DNA of 64,000 bases from positions 248,001-312,000 of the forward strand of contig NZ_CP111041.1 of assembly GCF_026248685.1 (NCBI RefSeq). The letters run 5' to 3'. The notes under the pieces were generated by a model that saw nothing but the letters and a program-made list of their open reading frames with translations, was not told the DNA's origin and ran no database searches. Position numbers and translations under genes: made by a program. Of this stretch, positions 35,776-45,678 are shown piece by piece; the first letter of the stretch is position 1, and every line of letters starts with the position of its first letter. The DNA is from Haladaptatus caseinilyticus (lineage in GTDB: Archaea; Halobacteriota; Halobacteria; Halobacteriales; Haladaptataceae).

Positions 35776-36117
35776 CACGAGGGCAGAGTCAAGAGATTGT
35801 TTCGAGAGGCAGTCAATGTTCCCATCGCTGCTGACGGGAGTGACTTTACGCCACAAGATGCAATCCAAGTCGAAGTCCAGTATGACCCAGATATCACAAA
35901 TATAAAAATAGGTAAGTCAGGATCGCTCACTGCTGCGGATATTATCGCTATTGCTCAAGGTGCAAATATAGACCTCATGATCGGTTGTCTGCTCGAAAGT
36001 GCTATGGGGATCCCTACGAGTGCACATGTCGCCGCTGGTACTGACGCGTTCTCCTATGTGGACCTCGATGGAAATCGCCTCCTTGCGATGGAATATCTCG
36101 AACGTAGCCTTGCTTAA
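35776..36117 (+). pseudogene. C-terminal remnant of an enolase-superfamily (muconate cycloisomerase/epimerase) gene
   Basis: Directly after the reductase stop and in the same frame, about 113 codons read like the last third of a dipeptide-epimerase or muconate cycloisomerase: VPIAADGSDFTPQDAIQVE, NIKIGKSGSLTAADIIAIAQ with the catalytic-type Lys, then LMIGCLLESAMGIPTSAHVA and YVDLDGNRLL. The capping domain and the first two-thirds of the barrel are missing, so no activity is expected. There is no suitable start codon at the left end. Confidence 0.78.
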
Positions 36118-36244
36118 CATCCCTGTCTCACTGATCTCACACAGAACGCTAATAGTGCCGAATTATCCTGAAGTATCGATTCACATCCAATTTTTCCGAT
36201 GTTCGTCCACCAAATGAACTTTAAACTGTGCATTGTAAGATAGT

Positions 36245-36535
36245 ATGATGGCACCTGTAAAGCGACTGGTTATCGATGTACTGAAACCGCACGAACCGCC
36301 GACAATCGAATTCGCTCAACACATCGCTGGGACGAGCAACGTCGCTGCTGTCAACGCGACACTCATCGAACTTGACCAAGAAGTTAAAAATTTGAAACTT
36401 ACGCTCGAAGGCGATGGAATCGTGTACGACGATGTCAGAACGTCTGTCAAAGATGCAGGAGGAACGATCCACTCGGTCGATCAGGTCGTTTGTGGAGAGC
36501 ACCTCGTCGAAGATGCACCCACGCCTCAGGACTGA
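36245..36535 (+). CDS. DUF211 family protein
   Basis: The 96-residue protein (or 95 from the second ATG) matches DUF211: VKRLVIDVLKPHEPP at the N-terminus, NVAAVNATLIELDQEVKNLK in the middle, and a ferredoxin-like beta-alpha repeat with GGTIHSVDQVV at the end. The family is archaeal, forms rings in crystal structures, and has no proven function. The stop overlaps the next gene's ATG (ATGA), so it is co-translated with the VIT-like membrane protein. Confidence 0.92.
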   Translation: MMAPVKRLVIDVLKPHEPPTIEFAQHIAGTSNVAAVNATLIELDQEVKNLKLTLEGDGIVYDDVRTSVKDAGGTIHSVDQVVCGEHLVEDAPTPQD

Positions 36536-37116
36536 TGGGGGCGGAAAACTCGACGTCCCTTTTGGAACGTATCGATGATAGGATTGGACCCATCGCGAGA
36601 CGATACTTCGTCTCGAATGGATTTGACGGCGCTCTGACTGGCGTCGGTGTTACCGTCAGCGCGTATCTCTCCGGTGTCTCGGATGGGTTTCAGGTCATTG
36701 CGATCGGACTCGGTGGCGCTGTCGGACTGACGACCTCAGGTGTCTGGAGCGTTTGGGAGATCGAACGCGCCGAGATGCGCGCAGAACTACACGATTTGGA
36801 GGATGCAATGCTCACCGACCTGAGCGACACGCGGATTGAGCGCGATAAGACCAGCAACCAGGTCATCAATGCCCTCATGAGCGGTCTCGGCCCGTTATGT
36901 GGGCTCGTGGTGCCGCTCGTTCCGTTTCTGTTTCAGGGCGCAGCACTCTCATTGCTCCACGCAACCATTCTCTCGGTTGCAATCGCGTGCGGCGTTCTGT
37001 TCGCCTTTGGCGCGTACATGGCGTCGATATCGCGTCAGCGGTGGTATGTCGCCGGGATTCGGATGGGAATCGCCGGTATCGTCGTTGCACTCATCAACAT
37101 TTTCCTCCCCGGATAG
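36535..37116 (+). CDS. VIT1/CCC1-like membrane protein
   Basis: Starting at the overlapping ATG, 193 residues contain about five hydrophobic segments. The region FVSNGFDGALTGVGVTVSAY resembles the first helix of VIT/CCC1-type iron or manganese transporters, and the short helical stretch between helices 2 and 3 (ERAEMRAELHDLEDAMLTD) is a reduced form of the VIT metal-binding loop. Metal export is possible but unproven. Genes for DUF211 and this protein are often neighbours in haloarchaea. Confidence 0.8.
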   Translation: MGAENSTSLLERIDDRIGPIARRYFVSNGFDGALTGVGVTVSAYLSGVSDGFQVIAIGLGGAVGLTTSGVWSVWEIERAEMRAELHDLEDAMLTDLSDTRIERDKTSNQVINALMSGLGPLCGLVVPLVPFLFQGAALSLLHATILSVAIACGVLFAFGAYMASISRQRWYVAGIRMGIAGIVVALINIFLPG

Positions 37117-37287
37117 CTCTCATCTCTCGTCAGCAAAGGCGAGAGCGGGCACTTTTCTGGTGATTCGACCGAGATGAGACGAGAACGTAGCACCAGATAT
37201 CGTAGCCTCATCGGCAATAGTAACGGCAATCCGTGGTATGTAGTAAGAGATATACTATCGTCCGTAAAACATCTTCTCACTGTATCG

Positions 37288-38157
37288 CTACTCTGTTTTT
37301 CTAACCGTGATAACGGGGACTGGTGCAGAGCGTACAGTCTTTTCGGCGACGCTGCCGAGCAAGATGCGGTCGGTTCCACGTCTTCCTTTCGTGCCCATCA
37401 CGACGGCGTGGACGTCGTTCGTCTCGATACAGCCTAGGATTTTCGAAATGGGTGACCCGTATTCGACGTGTCGAACGGTGTTCGTAATGCCGTGTGACTC
37501 CGCCTCCGAAAGGAGGTCGTCCACAAATTTGGTCGTTGCCTGCTCAGTCTCCTGGTTCGAGATAGCCGATCGAATGTCCGGACCGAGCGACGTGTCGTCA
37601 ACGACGGACAGGACATGTACAGTTGCATCGAGGGCTGCCGCGAGTGAAATCCCGTGCTGGGCGGCATAAGTAGCGCTTGTACTGCCGTCTGTTGGGATGA
37701 GGATGTTCTCATAAGGGAACGCGAACTGTTCGTCGGGTTGCATCCGAGCCGTGAGAACGGGCACCGAAGACAGGCGCACGACCTTCTCGGACACGCTCCC
37801 GATGAGATATCTGGAGACACCCTCTCTGCCGTGGGTCGGCATCACGATCAAATCGTGATTGTAGCGCTCAGCGTACTCGACGATCGTTGGCGCTGGATTT
37901 CCTTGGACGACGTCGGAGTCGTAGTCGACACCAAGTGTGCGAAGGGTTTCTTTAGCCTCTTCGACGATGGCTTGCCCTACTTGAACAAGTGCATCCACAG
38001 GATGGCCTTCGACGACAGTGATGCTGTCACGAGTGGTGTCAGCTACGTAGAGAACGTGTATTGTCGCATCGCTCCAGTGTGCAATTTCGCTGGCGTGATG
38101 GAGTACTTCCGCCGATCCCTCGGTTCCATCGAACGGAAGCAGAATATCTTCGTACAT
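37288..38157 (-). CDS. Tandem universal stress protein (two UspA domains)
   Basis: The 289-residue protein is two UspA domains in a row: one from MYEDILLPFDGTEGSAEVLH with MPTHGREGVSRYLIGSVSEK, the other from FPYENILIPTDGSTSATYAA with MGTKGRRGTDRILLGSVAEK. Both keep the G-x2-G-x9-G-S pattern that binds ATP. It is cytoplasmic. Similar domains appear in the permease at 38738 and the gene at 40981, so Usp proteins cluster here. Confidence 0.94.
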   Translation of the reverse strand: MYEDILLPFDGTEGSAEVLHHASEIAHWSDATIHVLYVADTTRDSITVVEGHPVDALVQVGQAIVEEAKETLRTLGVDYDSDVVQGNPAPTIVEYAERYNHDLIVMPTHGREGVSRYLIGSVSEKVVRLSSVPVLTARMQPDEQFAFPYENILIPTDGSTSATYAAQHGISLAAALDATVHVLSVVDDTSLGPDIRSAISNQETEQATTKFVDDLLSEAESHGITNTVRHVEYGSPISKILGCIETNDVHAVVMGTKGRRGTDRILLGSVAEKTVRSAPVPVITVRKTE

Positions 38158-38437
38158 GGATGTTGTAGGGAATTACGGGGCGAATCCGCTTATTAGTTTA
38201 CTCGCTTCAGAGCGTGACTCTGTCGAACAGAGAGCGGAGGAATCTATACTGACTCGACTCCTGCAATCGAGTGAACAGGATCGTTGAACGCGAATATTCT
38301 CCTACCTAATCGGATGCATCCCAGAAGACAACGTCGTAGCGGAAAGATTGACCCAACATGCACATACAATCCCTGAGGAATTATCCAGCACAGTCAAAAT
38401 AGAGACCTATACGCTTGTTCCACACAGGGTTTCATAC

Positions 38438-38713
38438 ATGGCGAATTCCAGTCCCGCCGCATTCATACTGGGTATCATGCTCGGAATCGTACTCGTAGTC
38501 CATGGGTGTCGGAGTCTACATATTCTCTGACCTCGCGAGCATCACTGCACTCATTCCAGCCCTCTTCGGTGTTCTCATTACAAGTTTGGGTGGATGGGGC
38601 GCCGGACGAATCGACAACGGTTCGCCGCTTACGGAATCGGCCTACTGGCAGTGCTCGGAGTGTTGGGATCGACGCGTGGCAATTCATATTCAGGTGCAGC
38701 TACCAAACTCTAA
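38438..38713 (+). pseudogene. Small membrane protein gene broken by two frameshifts
   Basis: From an ATG at 38438 the sequence reads a membrane helix (AAFILGIMLGIVLVVHG) and then stops early at TGA. A second frame takes up at about 38504 with VGVYIFSDLASITALIPALF and GVLITSLGG. A third frame takes over at about 38617 with YGIGLLAVLGVLGSTRG and ends at TAA 38711-38713. Joined, they make a normal-looking protein of about 90 residues with three hydrophobic segments. Each shift could be one or two bases gained or lost; a sequencing error cannot be excluded. Confidence 0.65.
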
Positions 38714-38737
38714 ACATGAACTGAGATTTGCGAGAGT

Positions 38738-40984
38738 CTATCGACCCAATAGTCGTTCCCAGAGTGACCGGGTATGGGGCCGCTCGGCAAGGAGTACGGT
38801 CGTGTCGAGGTTGTCAAGTACGGACAGCGTCAGCGATCCGCCGGCGATTCGCGAAAGCACCCCGCGCTCTGTCGCCCCGACGATGACCAATGTCCGGCCA
38901 GTCGCCGCATTCCCGATTGCCGTTTCTACGTCGCCTGTCTCCACCAGTAGTTCGGTCTCGCCTAGCCCATGATCAGCGATCCATTCCTCGATGAACTCCC
39001 GGCCAACCGTCGGATCGTCGGCTACGTGGAGGACAGAGACGTGTGCGTCGACCATCTCCTGTAGTGCCCGTGCGACCTCCGCAGACAAGTCCGAGGAGTG
39101 GCCACCCGCAATCGGCAGTAGAATCTCGCTCGGGTCGAACCCTCCCTCGTCGAGGACGAGTACGTCACACGGCAGGTCGTGGATCAGCTCATCAAGTGTT
39201 CCTTCGGCACGGCTCCCGGCGAGTTGCGTCCCTCTGTGACCCATGATGAGCCTGTCAACGTTGTGGGTTCGAGCCGCATCGAACACCTCATCGAGGGTCT
39301 CGTGTGAGAGGATCGTTCGCGTCTCGATAGGTACTCCGAGCCGTTCGGCGTCGACCTGAGCGTCGGCCAGAAGTTGTTCCGAGGTCTCGGATAATCGCTC
39401 GTGTTGATTGGCCGCAGCCACCAACGACGTCTGGTCTGGCACCTGAATGACATGGGTCGCGAGGAGCTGTCCGCTGTCGTGCTTCGCGAGGGCTGCCGCT
39501 AGTGCGACAAGTGAGTGTTCGGTCCGGGGGTTCGAGAGCGCCACCATCGTCGTTGGAGCATCTCTGCTAACGTCATCCGGAGCGACAGTTGCTGTTGCGT
39601 CGACGACGGGTGAAGGCAGGTCTGCCCCGCGATCCAGAATGCGCCGGCTAAGGAGTCCCTGTCCGTTGACCCGACTGCGTGCGTATGCGAAATACCACAG
39701 TACGGCCGCGATGACGAAAACTGCCGATAGGAGCAGTTCTTGCTGCCCAACGAATGCCAGCAATCCAATCGAGAGAACCATCCCAAGGAGAGGTGTGAGG
39801 GGATACAGCGGTACCCGAAACGCCGGATTGTAGTCGGGGTCTGTCTCTCGGAACACGATGAGTGCGGCGTTCATCAGCGCGTAGACGACGAGATGGAGAA
39901 CGCTCGCCGCTTTAGCCAGCACCTCGATATCCTGCCCCAAGAGCACGATGAACACGACTATCATTCCACCCGTGAGGACGATCGACCGGAAAGGGGTTGC
40001 ATAGGCGGGATGAATCTCGTTGAGCCAGTTAGTGACAATCCGGTCTCTGCCCATCGCGAAGTTGATTCGCGCCGACGCCAGAATCGATGCGTTTGCGCTC
40101 GATGCCGTCGCGAGCAATGCACCGAGGGTCACGATAGTGACGGCTACACCGACGAATCCACCGGGGAAAGCGATCTGTGTGACCTGGATTAGTGGCGCCG
40201 TCTGACTCAGCTCGGTCCAGGGAACCACGCCGAGCATGACGCTCACGAGGATTGCGTAGACCACCGTTACGATGGCAACGCTACCGATAATCGCAATAGG
40301 CAGGTTCCGGCCGGGATTTTTCAATTCCTCGGCGACGGTCGCAATCTTTGCGTAGCCTAAAAAGGAGACGAATATCAGTGCTGTCCCGGGGAGAATCGCA
40401 CCGTAGCCTAGCGGCACAAGACCACCCTCACTTAGTAGCGTGCTAATGTCGAACGATAGCCAGCCCTGGATTGCGAAGAGAGCGAGAATCAACAACAGGA
40501 TTATCACGATGACTGTCTGGACACCCCCAGTCTCCTTGGCACCGATGTAGTTTACTCCGACGAAGACGATGCCTGCTACAAGCGCTCCAATCTGTATATC
40601 AGTGAGAAAGAGGATGCTTGGAATCGGTAGCAACGTGGTGAGATATTGTCCGAAGCCGATACAGTAGAAGGCCGAGGCGAATGCGAGACCCATCCAGTCG
40701 CCAAGGCCAGCGATGGACCCGAATAGTGGGCCAAGAGCGCGGTTGACGTAGTAGTAACCGCCGCCTGCTTTGGGCATCGCCGTTCCCAGTTCAGAGACCG
40801 ACAGCGCGTTCACCATCGCGATCAGTCCGCCAATCACGAATGACACGACGACGATAGGGCCAGCGGTACTAGCGGCAATACCTGGCAGGACGAAGATACC
40901 CGCCCCGATCATCGTGCCGATTCCGATGGTCAGTGCCGAGAGCAGCCCGAGATCCTTTGCGAGTTCCGTGTCGCTGGTGCTCAT
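38738..40984 (-). CDS. APC-family amino acid permease fused to two Usp domains
   Basis: Residues 1 to about 430 form a 12-helix APC permease: IGTMIGAGIFVLPGIAASTA is the first-helix motif, and AKAGGGYYYVNRALGP-like sequence follows. From about 470 to 748 are two soluble Usp domains, with a G-rich loop at GHRGTQLAGSRAEG in the first and VGATERGVLSRIAGGSLT in the second. The soluble part probably regulates transport by nucleotide binding. It overlaps the next upstream gene, a single Usp, by four bases. Fused APC-Usp transporters are known in haloarchaea; the amino acid carried is unknown. Confidence 0.93.
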   Translation of the reverse strand: MSTSDTELAKDLGLLSALTIGIGTMIGAGIFVLPGIAASTAGPIVVVSFVIGGLIAMVNALSVSELGTAMPKAGGGYYYVNRALGPLFGSIAGLGDWMGLAFASAFYCIGFGQYLTTLLPIPSILFLTDIQIGALVAGIVFVGVNYIGAKETGGVQTVIVIILLLILALFAIQGWLSFDISTLLSEGGLVPLGYGAILPGTALIFVSFLGYAKIATVAEELKNPGRNLPIAIIGSVAIVTVVYAILVSVMLGVVPWTELSQTAPLIQVTQIAFPGGFVGVAVTIVTLGALLATASSANASILASARINFAMGRDRIVTNWLNEIHPAYATPFRSIVLTGGMIVVFIVLLGQDIEVLAKAASVLHLVVYALMNAALIVFRETDPDYNPAFRVPLYPLTPLLGMVLSIGLLAFVGQQELLLSAVFVIAAVLWYFAYARSRVNGQGLLSRRILDRGADLPSPVVDATATVAPDDVSRDAPTTMVALSNPRTEHSLVALAAALAKHDSGQLLATHVIQVPDQTSLVAAANQHERLSETSEQLLADAQVDAERLGVPIETRTILSHETLDEVFDAARTHNVDRLIMGHRGTQLAGSRAEGTLDELIHDLPCDVLVLDEGGFDPSEILLPIAGGHSSDLSAEVARALQEMVDAHVSVLHVADDPTVGREFIEEWIADHGLGETELLVETGDVETAIGNAATGRTLVIVGATERGVLSRIAGGSLTLSVLDNLDTTVLLAERPHTRSLWERLLGR

Positions 40985-41301
40985 TTATTTCCTCGCTCCG
41001 ATATCGAGATAACCGGTCGGTCTGCCTCGATGAGTAGCTGGAGTGAGCGATCACCAGCGAGCCACTTGATGGGGCGTGTGGCTCTACGTGGCCTGAAGAC
41101 AACGGCACTCGCACCGATCTCGTCTGCGACCTCTTCTGATTGCTCGACGGGTATCTTGTCGGGAACTCCCTCTCCCTTCTCAACGACGTGGAGAACAGTA
41201 ATCCACTCGAATTCGTAGGATTCGAGAATCTGTGCTGTTATCCGTGCATCCTTCTGATTGGCGACGGGGACGATGGCGTGTTGGGTCAAGTGACTGGTCA
41301 T
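40981..41301 (-). CDS. Small universal stress-like protein
   Basis: From the ATG at 41301 the protein has 106 residues: HAIVPVANQKDARITAQILE at the front and a truncated Usp fold with VVFRPRRATRPIKWLAGDRS and a final strand RPVISISE. It lacks a clean G-x2-G-x9-G-S loop, so nucleotide binding is doubtful. The frame stays open 52 codons upstream, but that part has no family features. Its stop overlaps the permease-Usp gene, so it likely works with that transporter. Confidence 0.8.
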   Translation of the reverse strand: MTSHLTQHAIVPVANQKDARITAQILESYEFEWITVLHVVEKGEGVPDKIPVEQSEEVADEIGASAVVFRPRRATRPIKWLAGDRSLQLLIEADRPVISISERGNK

Positions 41302-41468
41302 ATATGTGTTACTCAAGATTGGGGTGGACGATGTCGTCGGATCCGCAACCCGAGCAGGTGTCTGGTTGCTCATCGAGCGTTCCTCCACAGTTTCGGCGTC
41401 CGTACAAACCGGCTCTTCGGCAAACCTGTGTCGGGTTCGCTGGACGAGTGAAACCATTTCGGTTCATC

Positions 41469-42245
41469 TCACGATGTTGTCTCCTCTGGGGGAGGGACCT
41501 GAAACGCCTCGAATGCACGAGCGTCGGTGCGATGGCGTGAGAGCAGTGTTACAATGTCATCGGACTGGATGACAGTGTCGCCGTGTGGCATAATCTCCTG
41601 GTTGTCCCGTTCGATGGCAATGACTAGGGTATCCTCGTCGAGAATTCCCGTCCGGTTGGCCTCTTCCAGTGACATACCCGTAATCGGAGCTTTGGCGGCG
41701 ATGTTCACCGTGAGTATTTTCGCGTTCCCTGTGAGATCGATGAAGTCGTTCAATGCCGGCGTTCGCGGCCTGTCATCGGGGTTGAATGGCTCGTAGGGAT
41801 CGAACAGTTCGTCTTCGAGCAAGTCTTCGTCTTCGATCTCGATACCAAGTTTGGAGAGACTTCGAGAAATTCGCTGCAGATCTTTCGTGCTCTCACCGAT
41901 AGCCAGTACGTGGAGATTCCGACGTCCTGTCATCAACGATCGAACGTTAATTACACCAGGGATGGCCCGAGCCTCGTGAGCGAGTGCCTCACGCTCCGGG
42001 ACGGAAACGTTACACAGGTAGAGATTTCTGAGTTTTCCCCCGGCCGTCTCGAAGTCGATGTGTGCCTGATAGCCCGTTATGATACCGAGATCTTCGAGTT
42101 TATCGATTCGATTACGCACCGTTGCTCCTGAAACGTTAGTGTTCTCGGCAATCGAGGTAGCTGTGGCCCGGCCTTCTCGCATGAGAGCGTAAATGATGCG
42201 CCGATCGAGGTCATCAAGCCGGTATCCCTTCTCATCCATCGTCAT
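41469..42245 (-). CDS. Lrp/AsnC regulator with TrkA_C domain
   Basis: The 258-residue protein has an AsnC-type HTH (LDDLDRRIIYALMREGRATA, then NVSGATVRNRIDKLEDLGII), a RAM-like beta region to about 150, and a C-terminal TrkA_C domain with APITGMSLEEANRTGI and a tail matching ligand-binding RCK-C folds. This combination is common in haloarchaea and controls amino acid or potassium transport, probably by sensing a nucleotide or ion. It lies just upstream of the Usp-permease pair and reads the same way. Confidence 0.93.
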   Translation of the reverse strand: MTMDEKGYRLDDLDRRIIYALMREGRATATSIAENTNVSGATVRNRIDKLEDLGIITGYQAHIDFETAGGKLRNLYLCNVSVPEREALAHEARAIPGVINVRSLMTGRRNLHVLAIGESTKDLQRISRSLSKLGIEIEDEDLLEDELFDPYEPFNPDDRPRTPALNDFIDLTGNAKILTVNIAAKAPITGMSLEEANRTGILDEDTLVIAIERDNQEIMPHGDTVIQSDDIVTLLSRHRTDARAFEAFQVPPPEETTS

Positions 42246-42322
42246 CGGTCTTGTTTCCTGATTGGTTTCGGAAATCGAAATATTTTCCGCTTACTTTGCC
42301 GTTCCCGGTTCATATACACCCT

Positions 42323-42589
42323 CTAGCTTTGGAAGGACAAATAGTATTGGAAAATCCAGGAGAGTAGTATCCCAGCGAGTATGCTCATCACTGGGAGATC
42401 GAAAGCGCCGATAGGGGTATCAAGCGACTCATTGTTGTTAGGACCTCGAAAAACTCTGTCCTGCGAGACTTCTACATCGTATTCGAATGATTTGTATTCG
42501 ATCCGGCGTACAGTCGACTCGCTCGTCCACATCAAGATGACGAGCGGGTACGAGCAGTTACCCATTGTGACGGCGAACACGATCCTCAC
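42323..42589 (-). CDS. Short hypothetical protein with C-terminal membrane segment
   Basis: A possible 88-residue gene ends in a hydrophobic run (LPVMSILAGILLSWIFQYYL) after a polar part. It could be a small membrane protein or the remnant of a transporter's last helix. There is no family match that I can name, and codon use is not convincing. The remaining sequence from 42246 to 42813 has nothing else supportable. Confidence 0.28.
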   Translation of the reverse strand: MRIVFAVTMGNCSYPLVILMWTSESTVRRIEYKSFEYDVEVSQDRVFRGPNNNESLDTPIGAFDLPVMSILAGILLSWIFQYYLSFQS

Positions 42590-42813
42590 GCTTCCAGAGG
42601 AGACTAGTGTCGGTTAGGGACCGAGTTTTGACACATGAATATCGCTCGATGAACAACTGTGCTGCCTCGAGCAGCCGTTCTGTGGCGGACATGGAGAGAG
42701 GAAGTGATTCGTTAGTTGCTCCAACTGTAGGCGTCCAAGAATTTCGGGATCATATCGTCGAAAAAGGGCCAGTAGTGCACGTCCAGTTGCGTGAATAGCC
42801 GTGCGATTTTGGC

Positions 42814-43695
42814 CTACCAGTCGCGCTCACCGACTTCGTCGACGGTCGCTGCCCAGAGATGCAGCCCGGGGAGGACATCGTCGACCGCACCCTCGTCAAA
42901 CTCTCGAAACAGCTCTTGAACGTCCGTTATTAGGTCGTCGTCGAACCCCCGAATTCTGAGCGAGTCGGGCTCGAGGCGTGGTGAGTAAGGGGTCGCATCC
43001 ACGAACGTGTCGGTACACTCGTCGGCACGGTCACATACGGTCATGAACGTCTCGCTCTCCAACACTGGTCCCAAGTCTTCCCAAAGCGAATTGAACAGCT
43101 TAGGCCACTGTGCGATACACCGGTAAATACTCGGCAACCCGTCTTCGAAGCCGTGGAACTGCTGGAATGCGGCGGCTGTCTCGGCGATATCTGCGGCGAA
43201 TTCGTCGAAGGGGACCATCGACGGGGTGTGGCCACGATCCGCATCGAGCCAATCCGGAAATGGGGCTGTCGTTTCGCGATTGGCTCCCGGTTCAGTGCCT
43301 ACAGAGCCGTCGTGCAGAGCGCGATTCGTTACTCGAAAAAGAACCGCGAGTCGAGGTGCGACGATGTCGAATGTGGCGAGTTGTTCCCGCAGTTCGGTGT
43401 ATTCGGCGGGTGCGACGTCGAGGTTCGTTCGACTATACGTAGGTATCGTGGCATTATCCTCGACGGTTGAAAGGACGACATCACGGTAGCGAACCGAGAA
43501 CCGCGCAAACCCTCGCGTCTCAAAGAGTGGCTTGACCTGCGACCATAGGTACCGACAGAACTCGGGATAATTTGCCATCGTTGTTCGCCAGATCCAGTTG
43601 ACGATGGGTGCACGGAATGTCGCTCGAATGTCATCGTAGATGCCCCGCTTCCACCCTGTTGCCTCCATCTCGTAGAGTTGTTCGCTCGTGTTCAT
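42814..43695 (-). CDS. DehI-like (group I 2-haloacid dehalogenase family) protein
   Basis: The 293-residue, all-helical protein has two similar halves: YDDIRATFRAPIVNWIWRTT then YPEFCRYLWSQVKPLFETRG in the first, and PSIYRCIAQWPKLFNSLWED then LGPVLES in the second. This pseudo-dimer plan is that of DehI, which hydrolyses 2-haloacids through activated water. Haloarchaea hold many such homologues with unproven dehalogenase function, so only the family is claimed. It appears to be a single gene. The recognition rests on the internal repeat and general style. Confidence 0.65.
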   Translation of the reverse strand: MNTSEQLYEMEATGWKRGIYDDIRATFRAPIVNWIWRTTMANYPEFCRYLWSQVKPLFETRGFARFSVRYRDVVLSTVEDNATIPTYSRTNLDVAPAEYTELREQLATFDIVAPRLAVLFRVTNRALHDGSVGTEPGANRETTAPFPDWLDADRGHTPSMVPFDEFAADIAETAAAFQQFHGFEDGLPSIYRCIAQWPKLFNSLWEDLGPVLESETFMTVCDRADECTDTFVDATPYSPRLEPDSLRIRGFDDDLITDVQELFREFDEGAVDDVLPGLHLWAATVDEVGERDW

Positions 43696-44181
43696 GCGGG
43701 GTCATCACTCCCTGGAGTCTTAATTGGTCATCTCGACGTGGGACCTGTTATACGAATCTCTGCGTATCTACATTATAGAAAAATCGATCAAAATAGAATA
43801 CGCAAACCGCAAAGTGGGGAATATCTCGGGCTCGAAGCACGTCACTCTTGCCGACCACCGCATCATGACACAGGCAGGGAATTCAGTGGAGAACTCAGTA
43901 GCGATATGCAACGAATCGGCCGTGTTATCGGTGGAACTGCTCCCAAGAGAACGAACCAGTCCTTACCCGGAACAGCACGCACCTCAAACGAATACCGGAT
44001 CTCAACGTACAGACATGATAAAGAAGCACCAAGGGATTACTGTGATCGAAGCCGCACCGGCAATTCGTCTTCCGTCCACATCGTAATCTCTGACTCGAAC
44101 GAAAGCGAAGCGCCCTCTTCTGCCAACGTCGATGTCCCCAGTAGCGTGGTCGGATCCGAATGAAGACTGGGAGGAAATCAA
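43696..44181. other. Intergenic region, nothing identified
   Basis: About 490 bases. Long forward frames are open here, but their composition (Ser, Arg and Thr rich, no family motifs) does not look like haloarchaeal protein, so none is called. Confidence 0.5.
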
Positions 44182-45678
44182 TTACAGATCGATATCGGGA
44201 AATTCCCGAAATAGATGGGGTACGTTCCGCTCAAGGAGATCAGCAGCAGCATCGTAGGGAGACTGAAACGAATCCCCCTCATCGAGGTACGGCTTTCCTG
44301 CTGATTGGAACACTGCCTTCACGAACGCTGTTCGAACATTTTCGTTTTCAAAGAGACCGTGGAGGTACGTACCAAGGATGGAATTCACCGCGGCGCTCCC
44401 TTCACCAAGCGGTCTCTCGACTGACTGAATTGCGGTCGTTTGGCCCATGTGAATTTCGTACCCCCGAACCGTACCGCTCGTCCCAGCCAGTAATCCAACC
44501 GAGTTTATCGTCCGAGTGACTCGCTCAACGTGTTTCTCGGTGGTAAAGCGCGTTTCGACGGGAAGTAAACCGAAACCACGCACGACGTTGTGGTCGTCAG
44601 TACTTTCGAGTGCGGCGTTCGTGATTCGTTCACCAAGCATCTGATAGCCACCACAAAGCCCGACAATAGGTCCAGAGAAGTTCGCTAACTGCTCGCCGAA
44701 TCCCGTGTTCCGCAGAGCGAGCAGATCGTCGACGGTGTTTTTCGATCCGGGGAGCACAACAGCATCGACGTGGGCAAGGGACGACTGGAGAGGAAGGTAC
44801 GCGACACGGACACCCGGCTCGTTCGTTAGCGGTTCGAGATCGGTGAAATTCGAGATGCGTGGTACCCGTGGAACACCGATCGTGACGGCACGAGAGTCCG
44901 GAATACCGTCATCGTCACCGATAATCTCCAGCTTCTCTTGTTGTGGCAGTGAAACACTGTCCTCCTCCGGGAGACCGGGATCGTCATACGGTAATATGCC
45001 GAGAATCGGGACGCCCGTTCGATCTTCGATCAATTTGATACCGGGGGTCAACAACGTCTCGTCCCCACGGAATTTCGTGATGACTGCCCCCTGAACACGG
45101 TCACGGACATCATCGGGCATGAGTTCCAGCGCTCCGTACAAACTGGCGAACGCACCGCCCCGTTCGATATCGACGAGTAAGAGGATCGATGCGTCCGCAA
45201 ACCGTGCGGTCTCCACATTCGAGAGGTCCCGGTGGTGAAGATTGATTTCAGCGATGCTACCGGCTCCTTCAGCGACGATGACATCGTGGTTCGTTGCCAG
45301 TCGTTCGTAGGATTCGAATGCAGCGCGTTTGGCCCGCTCCCACTGTGACTCGTAATACGCTCCAGCGGCAACGTTTTCGACGGCCGTCCCTTGGATTATA
45401 AGTTGGCTTTCACCATCTCCACGTGGTTTGAGCAGAACGGGGTTCATATCCGTCGTCGCCGGGATTCGAGCTGCTCGTGCCTGTGTGTGCTGTGAAACGC
45501 CGATTTCGCCCCATTCTCCGTCTGGAGCAACGGCTACCCGAGCGTTGTTGCTCATGTTTTGTGCTTTGAACGGTGCGACCGACACGCCACGTCGGGCAAG
45601 AAGTCGGCACAGTCCCGCAGCAACGGTGCTCTTTCCGACGTGACTTTCGGTCCCCGCGATGAGCACCGTCTCCGTCAT
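44182..45678 (-). CDS. cbiP: Cobyric acid synthase (glutamine-hydrolysing)
   Basis: The 498-residue protein joins an ATP-grasp-like dethiobiotin-synthetase domain ([20 protein letters not shown], then [14 protein letters not shown]) and a class I glutamine amidotransferase domain with the catalytic Cys in [13 protein letters not shown]. It amidates four side chains of adenosylcobyrinate a,c-diamide to make adenosylcobyric acid. Also called CobQ. It shares one base with cobA upstream, making a leftward operon cbiA-cobA-cbiP in pathway order. Confidence 0.97.
   Translation of the reverse strand: MTETVLIAGTESHVGKSTVAAGLCRLLARRGVSVAPFKAQNMSNNARVAVAPDGEWGEIGVSQHTQARAARIPATTDMNPVLLKPRGDGESQLIIQGTAVENVAAGAYYESQWERAKRAAFESYERLATNHDVIVAEGAGSIAEINLHHRDLSNVETARFADASILLLVDIERGGAFASLYGALELMPDDVRDRVQGAVITKFRGDETLLTPGIKLIEDRTGVPILGILPYDDPGLPEEDSVSLPQQEKLEIIGDDDGIPDSRAVTIGVPRVPRISNFTDLEPLTNEPGVRVAYLPLQSSLAHVDAVVLPGSKNTVDDLLALRNTGFGEQLANFSGPIVGLCGGYQMLGERITNAALESTDDHNVVRGFGLLPVETRFTTEKHVERVTRTINSVGLLAGTSGTVRGYEIHMGQTTAIQSVERPLGEGSAAVNSILGTYLHGLFENENVRTAFVKAVFQSAGKPYLDEGDSFQSPYDAAADLLERNVPHLFREFPDIDL

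Noticed and set aside
43678-44163. Rightward frames between the DehI-like gene and cbiP
   Set aside because: Ser/Arg/Thr-rich composition and no motif in any of the frames; not like haloarchaeal protein.
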